64,000 nucleotides of DNA, taken from Cladocopium goreaui. Taxonomy: Eukaryota > Sar > Dinophyceae > Suessiales > Symbiodiniaceae. This document shows, one piece after another, positions 22,555-32,154 of this stretch (positions within the stretch are counted from its first letter, which is position 1; each line of letters starts with the position of its first letter). The translations under genes were made by a program, and so were the position numbers. The DNA lies in the NCBI GenBank assembly GCA_947184155.2, contig CAMXCT020002335.1, positions 645,094-709,093 on the forward strand. Reading direction: 5' to 3'. Below the pieces are notes generated by a model that saw only the letters and a list, made by a program, of their open reading frames with translations, was not told where the DNA came from and ran no database searches.

Positions 22555-22584
22555 TTATTATATGCCAGCTAATTTAGCAGATGC

Positions 22585-24630
22585 ATGATTCGGCTATTTG
22601 ACGGCTCATCCAATGAAGGTCTAACTACCCTCAGCCAAATCCTCCGTCGAGGCCAGCACACGTTGGGTCAGCTATGGACAAGCCAACTCTCGCCACAGTC
22701 TACCGAAGACCTGAAGGCGGCCAATGCTGTCCTTCCAGGCCTGAGAGCACAATTTGAAGCAGCCCAGCCGCATGAACAACAACAACTCCCCACAATAGTG
22801 GACAACGGACTACTGGCAGGCACAACAGTCAACTTTCCACGGTCCCTGGTACGCCTTGCCTGGATCTTGCAACATGCAGCGACCCTCCTACCCATGGCTG
22901 GTGACATACAAGCGGTGTTAAACTCTCATACCGCAGGAGTGAGCGACATCCACGCATGGGGATTGATGCTCCCGTCTAGCTCGAGAGTTAGCCCTGTGAC
23001 ATATCATTCAGTAGTAGCAGTCAGATACCCTGATCTTTGCAGACTCATTAACGACATGTGGGAACTCGGAAGTTTCGCCTCCGGAGGACTTCCAGACAGG
23101 CCACCAGGGTTCCAGTTCGTGCTTTGGGACACCAATGCTAGAATCAATGGGCTAGTAGCTACAGACCTAGAGACGCTGGTAACAGAAGTGCTTGCTCCCT
23201 TCCCCACGAATGCTGGGTTCGCCAATGGGCTCTTCGTAATGACCACTGCAACAGATCACAAGAATAATCTCAACCGTTCAGTGCTAAAGAAAGATTATGC
23301 CCGCACTCTCCGTGTTGAAACAATAGCCAACGCAGCAGGAGGAACAGCACAAGTAGCAATCGTAGCCCAGCCGAGTATTGGATTCCTGAACGCCAAGTAC
23401 TACTCCAACGGCTCCCCTACGGAAGATACGGAACTCTGCCTTGGCCGAATCAATGTCGGACTCCCCCGCTCAAAATCCTTGACCCTGTTGGTATCCCCGT
23501 TGGACATGATGGGGCTTATGGGCATGGCTCAGGTGGTCGCGACCATAGCATATGGCATCCGAGGCCTTCGAAGAGGGGAGACGACATGGGAATGGCCTGA
23601 CTTCAATGCCGACCCAGAACAGGAAAACCTTGCACAGATGAGTAGATGGTCGCTGAACTCAACACCCGCATGGGAATTCCCTCCCCTCGCAATCGCAAAC
23701 CAATACCAGGACCAGCAAACAAATGAGGTGAAGCGAGCGAGATATCGTCTCATATTGGTTCGAGGGTCAGATCTTGTGTGGCTGAACAGAGATCGTCTCC
23801 AAGAAGTCAAGACCGGGCTAGCTGCTCAACATAAATGGATTCCTGTTCAGAATCTCCCGTTCCCGGAAGTCGTCCTGTATGCCTACGCAGCTGACCGCAC
23901 GCCCTTTCCCACATATATATGCCTGCCCTCAGGATTGTACAAGGCGCGTACTGGGCAGATTGTGGCGCAGACCGGCCCTGATCAGGAAATCCTGCCTCTA
24001 CCAGGCATGTACTTCTTTGATGGATGGCGGGTACATCCAACGCTGCCAATCCCCGGCCACCTACCACGCACCAAAGAAGCGCCAGTCCAGGATATCGCTC
24101 CGACCGCACCTGCAGCTGGTACGGAACCAACCCGGTCGCCAGAAGAAGAAGAGAGAGACATCCTTGCGACAGCCGCCAAGAATCAGGCGGAAGATGGGCC
24201 GAATACAAGGAGGGCAGCGGTCCGCGCATGCAAGTACTTAAGAGCTATGGTCAACCAATATGAGTCCACCATACAAGAAGTGCATAAGGCGGCCCGCATC
24301 CACACACAAATGAGCAAAGGCACAGCAGGGGCAACCGCAGATTATCGGCCACAAGGAGGGGCGCTCCCAGTAATATCTCCAGAACTAACTTCAGAGTTAC
24401 TGCATTGCCTATCCACGCTACCCGACCCATGGCCCTTGGCTAAGATCACAATAGATATGGAGAAACCAAGCCAGTGGGCTTCCAAATTGTGCCGACTCTA
24501 CTTTGCCGATGAATATGCCAGGCGGACAGTAGGATTACCCTCGGCTACACACATCGAGACAGCGCTCCAGGCGGTCCAGAAAATCATCCCAAAGCTTGAA
24601 GCAAGGATGATTGAATTTTTGGCGGAATAG
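22585..24630 (+). CDS. UPF1-like SF1 helicase, C-terminal half only (copy 3)
   Basis: The 681-residue frame aligns with the C-terminal half of the helicase protein at 54.3-60.3 kb: WGLMLPSSSRVSPVTYHSVV versus WGIILPNSSRVSMLTYQAIV, then SIGFLNAK and GRINVGLPRSK (residues about 286-296), matching helicase motifs V and VI. It continues in one frame through LYAYAADRTPFPTY, where copy 2 is frameshifted. Walker A, Walker B and motif III are absent, because the gene is cut by the Copia element directly upstream. The last about 140 residues correspond loosely to the alpha-helical C-terminal domain of copies 1 and 2. Confidence 0.75.
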   Translation: MIRLFDGSSNEGLTTLSQILRRGQHTLGQLWTSQLSPQSTEDLKAANAVLPGLRAQFEAAQPHEQQQLPTIVDNGLLAGTTVNFPRSLVRLAWILQHAATLLPMAGDIQAVLNSHTAGVSDIHAWGLMLPSSSRVSPVTYHSVVAVRYPDLCRLINDMWELGSFASGGLPDRPPGFQFVLWDTNARINGLVATDLETLVTEVLAPFPTNAGFANGLFVMTTATDHKNNLNRSVLKKDYARTLRVETIANAAGGTAQVAIVAQPSIGFLNAKYYSNGSPTEDTELCLGRINVGLPRSKSLTLLVSPLDMMGLMGMAQVVATIAYGIRGLRRGETTWEWPDFNADPEQENLAQMSRWSLNSTPAWEFPPLAIANQYQDQQTNEVKRARYRLILVRGSDLVWLNRDRLQEVKTGLAAQHKWIPVQNLPFPEVVLYAYAADRTPFPTYICLPSGLYKARTGQIVAQTGPDQEILPLPGMYFFDGWRVHPTLPIPGHLPRTKEAPVQDIAPTAPAAGTEPTRSPEEEERDILATAAKNQAEDGPNTRRAAVRACKYLRAMVNQYESTIQEVHKAARIHTQMSKGTAGATADYRPQGGALPVISPELTSELLHCLSTLPDPWPLAKITIDMEKPSQWASKLCRLYFADEYARRTVGLPSATHIETALQAVQKIIPKLEARMIEFLAE

Positions 24631-24734
24631 TTAGTCACCTTCCTGATACCAGCAACGCACGTATTGGAAGTGAGGGCACCTCATCTTTCCTTTATGTTGC
24701 TCAAAGAATACTGGTTTAGAGAATATATCTCGGC

Positions 24735-26009
24735 TTGAAAGTCACAGCATCTTTTGACCGATCCGAATCATACACGCGAGTCATAGATGGCCAAGTTAGA
24801 TGCATCACTCCAGAAATCAAGCCGCAGAACCTACAGGTCATCTGGAACGTTCAGTTTATCACTGTTTTTGTGCCCGCATGGATGATCCCCCCGGTTTACC
24901 ACAGCTTGCGCAGGGAAAGCATCAAGAACGCGAGCTCCGCCAGTCCAATAGGTGTCCAGTCTGTCCGCCCCACCTGGTTTGAAGACATCGCGGTGCCCAA
25001 AGGGCCTGCACCTCAAACAGACCAAGGCCAGCCCCAACCGCTGCACGGCCTTAAACTAGTTATTAAAGAAGAGGTGCTGCCGATGAAGGACCAACCGGAA
25101 TTCCCAGCACTAGCATTACTGGCCTCACGTGGCTTGCTCGCACCAGATACCTGGAAATGCAAACGAGCACAGGTTAGCCTCAAGGCAACAATTGATGTCC
25201 CAATGCTAGGCACAATCATCGAACAAAATGGTGATGGGCTTTTGGAAGACTCCCACATGCCATTGGGATGGCCACTACACATCGATGGTGCCGTTAGGCA
25301 ATGTTGTATTCATCGATCTGCAACCCTACAAGAACTTGATGACATGTTAAAAGAATATGACATGAAAAGGGATTCAGTCGAGATAAACCATGCCGCACCT
25401 CAATGGTCTCACAACGCAGTATGGAACAGAAGGTACATGGAACCGAAGACAGGCTACACACTGCAGCAACTTTGGGCTGACTCCGAGCCGGCCATTGGAC
25501 AGAAATCTTCCCCTTCTTATGAAGTTAAAGATGGTGACATTTCTCGAGCAGTAGCCGCTATCACAAACCTGCCGTCTTCCACGCTGCCTGACAGTCCCTT
25601 CATCCGTGCATTGGGAACACCGGCAGCTCAAAATGCCCCACCACAAACTGGCACCTTGGCGCAAAGAGCCCTAGAGGAATGGGAACGCACCCTGTGCGAA
25701 AACAAGGCGGTGGCGATCCTTGCACAGATGCAAGCCGGCCGACCAGCCCTCATCCAGAAAGACGGCGGCGAAATGCTTATTGCCATTGTCCTTGACCGGC
25801 CACTTGCGGACGCTAAGGCACTAGTGAACGACCCTGCAGCTTTCACTCGCGAAATGACTAGGATTCTGCGGGAAAAGCAAAACCATCCACTTATTGCGCA
25901 AATGATCAAGCCAACAGGAAGTAGTGACCCACCCCCCTCAAACAGCGCAGCTAGTAGCACCGGCAGCCATGAACGCCTCAGAGACAGTCAGCCCGTGCAG
26001 TTCCAGTAG
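24735..26009 (+). CDS. C-terminal domain protein of the helicase module (copy 3, divergent)
   Basis: A 424-residue frame that starts 105 bases after the helicase stop. Patterned similarity to the copy 1/2 C-terminal domain is visible: FVPAWMIPPVYHSL against WFPASWASKIAPKL, LLAPDTWK against LTPEKWKE, and LGWPLH against LDWPSNY. So in this lineage the domain may be a separate ORF, or a stop and small deletion split the protein. The C-terminal third is helical and ends in a Ser-rich tail. Function unknown. ATG at 24735 is the first in frame. Confidence 0.6.
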   Translation: MKVTASFDRSESYTRVIDGQVRCITPEIKPQNLQVIWNVQFITVFVPAWMIPPVYHSLRRESIKNASSASPIGVQSVRPTWFEDIAVPKGPAPQTDQGQPQPLHGLKLVIKEEVLPMKDQPEFPALALLASRGLLAPDTWKCKRAQVSLKATIDVPMLGTIIEQNGDGLLEDSHMPLGWPLHIDGAVRQCCIHRSATLQELDDMLKEYDMKRDSVEINHAAPQWSHNAVWNRRYMEPKTGYTLQQLWADSEPAIGQKSSPSYEVKDGDISRAVAAITNLPSSTLPDSPFIRALGTPAAQNAPPQTGTLAQRALEEWERTLCENKAVAILAQMQAGRPALIQKDGGEMLIAIVLDRPLADAKALVNDPAAFTREMTRILREKQNHPLIAQMIKPTGSSDPPPSNSAASSTGSHERLRDSQPVQFQ

Positions 26010-26023
26010 TCTCACAAGGTTAA

Positions 26024-26101
26024 CGTGGGGTACCCACGGTTGCCACACATGACAAACAACCACTGTGCACACAGGTGCTGTCACCATGGGGTACCCATGG
26101 T
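26024..26101 (+). ncRNA. Pair of intergenic palindromes with loop GTA (copy 3)
   Basis: CGTGGG-GTA-CCCACG (26024-26038) and ACCATGGG-GTA-CCCATGGT (26083-26101) share loop and GGG/CCC core but differ by paired changes at the stem base (CGT/ACG against CAT/ATG). They lie between two ORFs, as the CAAAGAC hairpins do in copy 2. Confidence 0.5.
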
Positions 26102-26459
26102 TGACTAGTGCCTAGTGGATCTGGGACACCCCCCCTACCGTAACCAACTGATTGAGTGGTAAGCTAGCCTTTGTAGAAATGGGAAGGGAGGAAGGGGGAG
26201 TGGATAATAGTAACCTTTTTAATGGGCCTCTACTTAATTTTGTCTCTGGTAGCGTAGGACGATGTCAAAGTACATCAAGCCATGGAACCCGTTGCCGTTT
26301 GACATTCCTTCAAACTAACAAACTGACCGGCCATATATGATTTCCAAATGGACGTCCCTATGCCCTTGCTCCGATGAGTTGACAACACTGCGGTTGATGG
26401 ATGGATCACCCAGCTGCTCTACGCCTGCAGAACACCCTGCGTGCAGTTAGCCTTGCAGT

Positions 26460-26861
26460 ATGGCCCGCCCAACTCCAATGAAAGATGCTGCTGTCAATCG
26501 CCTTGCAAAGTCAATTACTCAACTGACCCTGTGTCAGGTCACTACCGGTGAGGTAGATGCTGCCACCAAACTGCTCGACAAGGCATGCCAGAAGCTTCAA
26601 GGTTTCCAAAATATTCCCTCTCAGAGGGTCACTGACCTCGAAGCTGCCATACGCCAACTCCGCCAAATTAGCTGTATCTTAGATAGTTGTACAATCTCTG
26701 CCAGCTACGAAGTAAGCCAGGCGCAGAAAGCCATACTGCTACTGCCACATACAGCTAAAGGGGCAAGCACGTCATCGGAAGAGCTTAACGCACAGATATC
26801 ACCACGCACTGATGATGAGCATAACCTTCCATACCATGAAGACGACTTGCAAGAGCACTAG
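26460..26861 (+). CDS. Small coiled-coil protein (copy 3)
   Basis: A 133-residue frame beginning MARPTPMKDAAVNRLAKSIT. Its first about 90 residues are amphipathic helix (AATKLLDKACQKLQGFQNI, VTDLEAAIRQLRQISCIL) and its tail is acidic. In length and style it resembles the small ORF at 44964-45344 of copy 2, and a short alignable stretch supports distant homology, but I cannot be certain. Confidence 0.55.
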   Translation: MARPTPMKDAAVNRLAKSITQLTLCQVTTGEVDAATKLLDKACQKLQGFQNIPSQRVTDLEAAIRQLRQISCILDSCTISASYEVSQAQKAILLLPHTAKGASTSSEELNAQISPRTDDEHNLPYHEDDLQEH

Positions 26862-27478
26862 TGCACTGGAACTTACCGCAAACCACAGCTCCCATGATGC
26901 TGATGCTAGGAAAAGAACTACTGAGTGGACTCTGAGTGCGCCCTGAGTGCCGTAGCTTTTGCTGTCATTTTCACACTAGACCATGTCTCACCCTCCTGTT
27001 TCACCTTTCTCTCTTTTCTCACCACTTTCGTTGCGACCCGGCGTCGTCGGTGTTTGCTTCGAGGTGTCAGGGTGAATGTCATGCCTGAACGACTGCTCTT
27101 TGTGATCTCGGGGATCCTGGCTGGGGGGATCCCTGGTTTCTGCATTGAGCTTTGTTGCTTCTTACACCCTCTGACCTGGCCCCTGGTGTTTTTGTTGTTT
27201 TTCTTTGTTTTGCTTCTTGTTAGGGGCCATTCTCATCATGACACACAAGATGTCATCATGCATGAATCTCCATTGCTGGTAGCGATCCCACTTCTTGGTG
27301 TTTTTTGGTGGTTTTGTTTTTGCTTTGTTTTTTGGTTTTTGTTGTTGGTTTGGTGTTTTCTTGTTTTTGCTTGTTTGCTTTTGTGGTTTGTGTTGTGTTT
27401 TTGGTTTTCTTGCTGGGACTGCATACTGGACTGCGTATAGGTCCAATACCAGTACTTTTGTGGCTATCGACAAATTGA
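26862..27478 (+). other. T/G-rich non-coding tail after copy 3
   Basis: Pyrimidine-rich then strongly T/G-rich sequence (27170-27420), similar in composition to the tails of copies 1 and 2, but I find no copy of the CAAAGAC hairpin. The open frames on both strands reflect the biased composition. Confidence 0.5.
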
Positions 27479-27734
27479 CAGCCGTGCACGATAATTACAA
27501 TTCATCTTTTGCTGCGATCGAACGTGTGTAACGACCTGGCGGAAGCCATGAAGGCGTTGGAAGGAAAAAAAATCGGATCATCCAAGTCGCCTTTCGATAT
27601 CGAAGAATTGGTTGATGCTGTTCTTGCTGAATCTTCGTATTTCGGAGCCACACGAAGCGAACATGCTCAAAACCGTCAGGAAAAATTCTCGGACTTATCA
27701 CGCATCTGCGTGAAGGCCGATCAATGGGGAATAC
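27479..27734 (+). other. Second copy of SINE-like segment and open frame up to the DIRS insertion
   Basis: 27481-27568 repeats the 91-bp segment found at 16111-16201 (ACGACCTGGCGGAAGCCATG is identical in both). The frame opening after the stop at 27476 reads through it and on to 27734 (CNDLAEAMKALEGKK, then FDIEELVDAVLAESSYFGAT), where the DIRS element begins. Joined across the element, the frame stays open into the ATG at 36618. No function is recognised. Confidence 0.5.
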
Positions 27735-28154
27735 GATGGCCGTTGGCTTGCCAATAGCCGTTTATGGGTTAGGTGAGTGAAACTAGGCTGTTTCCCCCGG
27801 CTGCTGAAAAACAAAAGTTAGAAATATGATGCTTCTCCATGCTCGCCCCAGGTATAGGAAAGGTAAGGTTTACGCGCCTCCTCTTTGCACTGTTCTCCTT
27901 TCCTCTGCCGCGCGCGCGTTGTGCTGAACTCCGTTTATGGACTTGGGTTTTATTTGGTTGTTTTATTTGGTTTTGCTGAACCAAACATGACAGAACAACC
28001 TGTTTGTGAATCTGTGAACATGCACTCACTCATGTCCGGGTTCATGCACACATGCTCCTATGATTTATGGATGTCGGTATTTTACATGTCAAGTTCAATT
28101 TTGAGGTGGGTGGGTGGGCTCATCGCTCACTTTTGGCCATGCACTTTTTCATTT
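27735..28154 (+). repeat. Split direct repeat A1
   Basis: Starts GATGGCCGTTGGCTTGCC and ends TTTTTCATTT. It matches A2 (35813-36234) apart from GCTCAC against GCTCCC and a CA unit in A2. Confidence 0.9.
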
Positions 28155-28325
28155 GATTGATGCGTCGCCGTGGTTCCTTGCAACAACGTGGCATCATCGG
28201 TTATTCTACCCCTGTGACCTTTGGAAACAGATCCACTTGCCTGCAACCGACTTCAATTCAGATTTTCTCATTGGGTTTTCTCACTGCCATTTGCCTGATT
28301 GTGTGGCTGTTGTCACCTTACATGG

Positions 28326-28556
28326 ATGAGTGAATCATCTGACACGACACACGAAGCCATTTTACACAACGTCGTGGCACATCAGTTGGTATTGAGACGA
28401 CAGATCAGTGAGATTCAGACTGAGTTGCAGGCTGTTAAGCTTCAACTTGCACAGGTGCTTGAACATCTGCAGGTTTTGCTTGGGACTTCACGGCATGGCG
28501 ATGTCGACAATGCTGAAGCCGAAGGGGGCCAATCAGAGGACAGGTGTGAGCGATGA
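28326..28556 (+). CDS. Small coiled-coil ORF of the DIRS-like element
   Basis: 76 residues from ATG 28326, MSESSDTTHEAILHNVVAHQ, followed by a leucine-rich helix (LRRQISEIQTELQAVKLQLA) with heptad spacing and a short acidic tail. It overlaps the recombinase start by 62 bases in another frame, which suggests translational coupling. It may be an oligomerising accessory or nucleocapsid-like protein, or simply chance. Confidence 0.45.
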   Translation: MSESSDTTHEAILHNVVAHQLVLRRQISEIQTELQAVKLQLAQVLEHLQVLLGTSRHGDVDNAEAEGGQSEDRCER

Positions 28557-30276
28557 ACATATTGTTTTTCACACTAGACATGTCTGGACTTCGATGCATT
28601 CAGCTGGTTTAAAGATGCCATGGGAAATCACAATGCCCATGATAAACAAAGAAGCGTTGGAGCCTTTGAGCAAGCGTACAAAACTGTTTGGAAATTTGGG
28701 ACCATGCAGTGTTTTGCAACAAACAGATCCTGGAGAGTTGTTTGACCGGAAGCGCAGCAGTTTTGCAGATGCTGGACTCAAGCTGATGCGGAAGACCGAC
28801 GAGAGCTTCTGGCAACAACAAATAAGTTTTGACCGTAAAGCTGCATACAAGAAGTGGACAGCCTTGATCTTGGAGGAGCCTGGATGTTGGATCATTTCTA
28901 GGCCAAAGACTGGTGACGGGCTGGCTGAACATTTGCAGCATGGACTGGCAGAGTCTATCAAGGACGCCCTGGGGGTCAAGGCAACAAGCACTTTGCATGG
29001 GCGTGCAAACCCGTTGATGAGGTATGCACAGTTTGCCAAGCAGCACAATGTCCCTCCATTCCCAATGAACGAGAGTGTGGCCTACAGCTTCTTGAAGGAC
29101 ACCAGCACTGCACCGACGTTTCCAAGATCCTTTTTGACATCAGTGGGTTTTGCCAAGCACGTCCTGGAGCTGCTGCACACTGACGAGGTCCTGGCTTCGA
29201 GCCGCATCAAGGGCCATGCGGCCATCTATTTTGCCACCAAGCGCAAACTCGTGCAGAGGCCTGCGCTCACCGTCCAGCAGATTGAGCACTTGGAGAAATG
29301 TGTCAACGACGAGGGGCGGACCATGTACGACCGCGTGGCCTCGGGTTTCTTTTTGCTGCTTGTCTTTGGGAGGCTGCGTTTTTCAGATGGGCAATCCATT
29401 TCATCGATGGAGCTGGAGATTGCGGCCGGTGCCGACAGCGGGTACCTGGAATGCTCCGCAGAGCGGTGCAAAACGGCAACATCATTGGAGAAGAGGACAC
29501 GACTCTTACCAGTGGTGGTGCCTACTGCAAGTTTCAGCGAAACTGGTTGGATTGCTCAGTGGCTCAGGTGCAGAGAGCAGCAAGGACTGATTTTGGGTCC
29601 AGGCAAGCCATTGCTGCCCACACCAGCAGCAGGGGGCGGCTGGTCAAAGGTACCGGTCTCATGTGAAGTTGCTGGCGACTGGTTAAGGGCCTTGGTGAAG
29701 GATGTCCCGACCAAGGCTTCTACCATCAGGATAGCCACTCATTCCTGCAAATCGGCCGTGCTGAGCATGTGTGCCAAGTATGGCATGGAGCCTTCTGCAA
29801 GACGCCTTTTGGGGTATCACTCAACAGGAAAGGACAAGAGCATGCTGATGTACAGCCGAGACACAATGGCTTGGCCGATCAGGTTGATGGAGGAAATGAT
29901 CCAACAGATCAACCTTGGCAGCTTTGTCCCTGACGCCTCTCGCAACGGGTACTTCCCGACAGGCGCTCCTGCCGACTATGAGGGCAAAGACTCCGATTCA
30001 ACATCATCGTCTGGAGACTCCAAGGACGAGGAAGATTTTGAACACTCAGCCGACGAACAGGCGGCAGAAGCTGTGGCAGGCACATGGGGCTGCAACGGCG
30101 AGACAGAGGGGGCTTTGTTTTTCAGGCACAAGATCTCACGTTGCTTGCATGCAACGGCTGATGAGACGGGGATGCTGTTCAAGTGCGGACGCATGGTGAC
30201 GAGTCAGTATGACCGATGTGAAGGGACCCCAAAATTCCTGCACCCTTCGTGCACAGCTTGCTTTCGAAATCGATAG
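28495..30276 (+). CDS. Tyrosine recombinase of the DIRS-like element
   Basis: 593 residues from ATG 28495. The catalytic part shows Arg in LLLVFGRLRFSDG (about 293-295), THSCKS (His about 416, Lys about 419 where Arg is usual), LGYHS (His about 442) and the nucleophile in MLMYSRD (Tyr about 453). This is the R...H-x-x-(R/K)...H...Y array of tyrosine recombinases. A SAM-like DNA-binding domain (SVAYSFLKDTSTAPTFPRSF) precedes it. After the catalytic core come an acidic Ser-rich segment and a C-terminal Cys/His region (CLHATADETGMLFKCGR...CTAC). The enzyme would integrate a circular cDNA without target duplication. The frame is intact. Confidence 0.8.
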   Translation: MAMSTMLKPKGANQRTGVSDEHIVFHTRHVWTSMHSAGLKMPWEITMPMINKEALEPLSKRTKLFGNLGPCSVLQQTDPGELFDRKRSSFADAGLKLMRKTDESFWQQQISFDRKAAYKKWTALILEEPGCWIISRPKTGDGLAEHLQHGLAESIKDALGVKATSTLHGRANPLMRYAQFAKQHNVPPFPMNESVAYSFLKDTSTAPTFPRSFLTSVGFAKHVLELLHTDEVLASSRIKGHAAIYFATKRKLVQRPALTVQQIEHLEKCVNDEGRTMYDRVASGFFLLLVFGRLRFSDGQSISSMELEIAAGADSGYLECSAERCKTATSLEKRTRLLPVVVPTASFSETGWIAQWLRCREQQGLILGPGKPLLPTPAAGGGWSKVPVSCEVAGDWLRALVKDVPTKASTIRIATHSCKSAVLSMCAKYGMEPSARRLLGYHSTGKDKSMLMYSRDTMAWPIRLMEEMIQQINLGSFVPDASRNGYFPTGAPADYEGKDSDSTSSSGDSKDEEDFEHSADEQAAEAVAGTWGCNGETEGALFFRHKISRCLHATADETGMLFKCGRMVTSQYDRCEGTPKFLHPSCTACFRNR

Positions 30277-30918
30277 CTGGCATGATATGAGGTCTGAGCC
30301 GATGAGGCTGTTGCATATGAAAATGGCGCGTCAATGCAGACGCTTCAGTGGACGTTTTGGTAAATTTCCTGTTGGTCTCGGCCGGGGCCAGGAACCCCAA
30401 AAAAACCGAGTTTTACAACATCTCGGCTTTTTCAAGTTTGAATTCTCCACGGAATTTTGGTGACCCAACCCCAGCAGGAAATTTAGAAGGACGTTTGTGC
30501 AAACGTCATCGCATCATGCGATGCAGTGCACATCAGTGGAACTCAGATCAAAACATCGACAAATGCAGTTTGATGTCATGATTTTTGCAAGCGACTGACG
30601 GCAGCATGAAATTGGATCATGTCTTTGACGTCTCTTGAATGATGTTTGATTTTTAACACTGATGTCATGTTATTGATGGTGTACATTCATGTCGTTTGTG
30701 AAGTGCGTGGGAGTATGCAACTCAGTTTGATTTCGGATGAAATGCATCACCGGATCAAGCCAAAAAAAACCTTTGATGCAGGTGCTGTACAAGTGCAACA
30801 GCGATGCCAATTTTTGAGACGAACATGCACAGTTTTGCGTTTACATGAGTTCTGTTGCATGTCAATTTCACACTTCAGTTTCTGTCAACTTGTCGAACCC
30901 TCGTTTTTTTTTGACGCC
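30277..30918 (+). other. Spacer between recombinase and gag
   Basis: The frame upstream of the gag ATG is open from 30646 but Cys/Phe-rich and unlike gag, so I treat it as leader. No structure is recognised. Confidence 0.5.
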
Positions 30919-32154
30919 ATGAGTTTTGGAGATAGCAAGGCTGTTTTCGAGCAGAGGGCAAAAGCCATTGGCCTCACGGACGATGTTGTTGGCTGTTTCA
31001 AAGATCAATCACTGGATACCATGGCAAAGTTTGCATTTGGCTGCAGCTATTCACCAGGTGCCAGCGATGACAAACCGCTGAAGGATCTCATGACTAAGGT
31101 TTTGTCAAGGGAACCGACCTTAGTTGAGGAGTCTTGCTTGAGACGTTTATACAACGAATCATATGCAACAGTTGCAGCAGACATAAGGGTTCAGACTGAA
31201 CAGACCAGTGATGATGTTCATAGGAAACTTGCCCCGGCAGACAGAGCTGCGAGATTGGAGGAGCAACAAGCACGCCTCAAAGGCATATCTATCAGAGGAC
31301 CATACGAACCTGGTGACAGCCTTGTTGACAAATTTGTGAGTTTTTATGAGAATGACAGATTGCAGTGGGTGCCATGGGACATGTGTGTGTCGCGTGAACA
31401 TGAGTTGCTGTCGAACTCGAAGCGAGATCAACGACTCGTTGTGCAGAGCTCTGGTGAATTGAAGCTGTCGACAGCAAACAAGGTTGAGCCGTGCGACACA
31501 TCCTCAGAGATCCTTTTGAGATACTGCCTGATGCGTAGGGGCCTTGCAATGGAACAAGCAAACATTCTTGCATACCATTTACATGACAAGTGGCTTGAAG
31601 CAATTTTGGCATGCAGACTGGAGTTAGTCCCTGCAGGTTACAGCCGCACGACATTTCAACAGGTCGAAGCCGCAGACAAGCGCCTCTTCATGCTCCTGGC
31701 CGAGAAGACACGTGCTGGGCTGAAAGCAGGGCCATCCGGCCGTCCATGTGATTTGGTGTTTGATGATTGCATGAACAGTACCGAAGTCAAATCACTCTTG
31801 CAACCCAAACCCTTGGCCGCCAAGAGCAGAGATGAAGAGCCACCAATGAAGAGGCCGCGGAATGACAGGACGCAGCCCGACAGAACACAAGGGTTTCAAG
31901 GCGGCAAGGGCAAAGGAAAGTCCAAGAGCAAAACAACAGGCGGACAAAACATGAGGATCCCATTAGATCTTCTCAATTTGGGTTGCACTGGCGCAACTCC
32001 TCTAGGTCACCGTTTGTGCTTTTCATACAACCTGAAGAAGTGCACGTCGCAGGTTCAAAATCAGCGCTGTGAGAAAGGATTGCATTTGTGCGCAGTGAAG
32101 GGATGCTACAAACAGCATCCTGCTATGGAATGCCCAGCAAAGAAGAAGGACTGA
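30919..32154 (+). CDS. Gag-like nucleocapsid protein of the DIRS-like element
   Basis: 411 residues from ATG 30919 (MSFGDSKAVFEQRAKAIGLT). I chose this start because upstream residues are low quality and this one opens a folded N-terminal region (FEQRAKAIGLTDDVVGCF). The C-terminal part is basic (KGKGKSKSKTTGGQ) and carries a Cys/His cluster, CFSYNLKKC...RCEKGLHLC...CYKQHPAMEC, resembling a CCCH RNA-binding finger. It ends at TGA 32152-32154, and the pol frame continues in the same frame directly after this stop. Confidence 0.75.
   Translation: MSFGDSKAVFEQRAKAIGLTDDVVGCFKDQSLDTMAKFAFGCSYSPGASDDKPLKDLMTKVLSREPTLVEESCLRRLYNESYATVAADIRVQTEQTSDDVHRKLAPADRAARLEEQQARLKGISIRGPYEPGDSLVDKFVSFYENDRLQWVPWDMCVSREHELLSNSKRDQRLVVQSSGELKLSTANKVEPCDTSSEILLRYCLMRRGLAMEQANILAYHLHDKWLEAILACRLELVPAGYSRTTFQQVEAADKRLFMLLAEKTRAGLKAGPSGRPCDLVFDDCMNSTEVKSLLQPKPLAAKSRDEEPPMKRPRNDRTQPDRTQGFQGGKGKGKSKSKTTGGQNMRIPLDLLNLGCTGATPLGHRLCFSYNLKKCTSQVQNQRCEKGLHLCAVKGCYKQHPAMECPAKKKD

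Larger units (their letters stand above)
16750..22560. mobile_element. Copia retrotransposon, rearranged by internal inversion
   Basis: Protease and integrase parts read on the plus strand (17.0-18.84 kb), while the methyltransferase-like domain and reverse transcriptase read on the minus strand (22.55-18.84 kb). Turning the minus part round restores the usual dinoflagellate Copia order protease, integrase, methyltransferase-like, reverse transcriptase. The breakpoint is near 18840, where both coding frames stop making sense. RNase H is missing and no long terminal repeats are recognisable. The right end abuts helicase-related sequence at 22585. Confidence 0.7.

Noticed and set aside
26925-27531. 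Hydrophobic plus-strand frames and Lys/Gln/Asn-rich minus-strand frames
   Set aside because: Artefacts of T/G-rich low-complexity DNA. The apparent membrane segments are runs of TTT and GTT codons.
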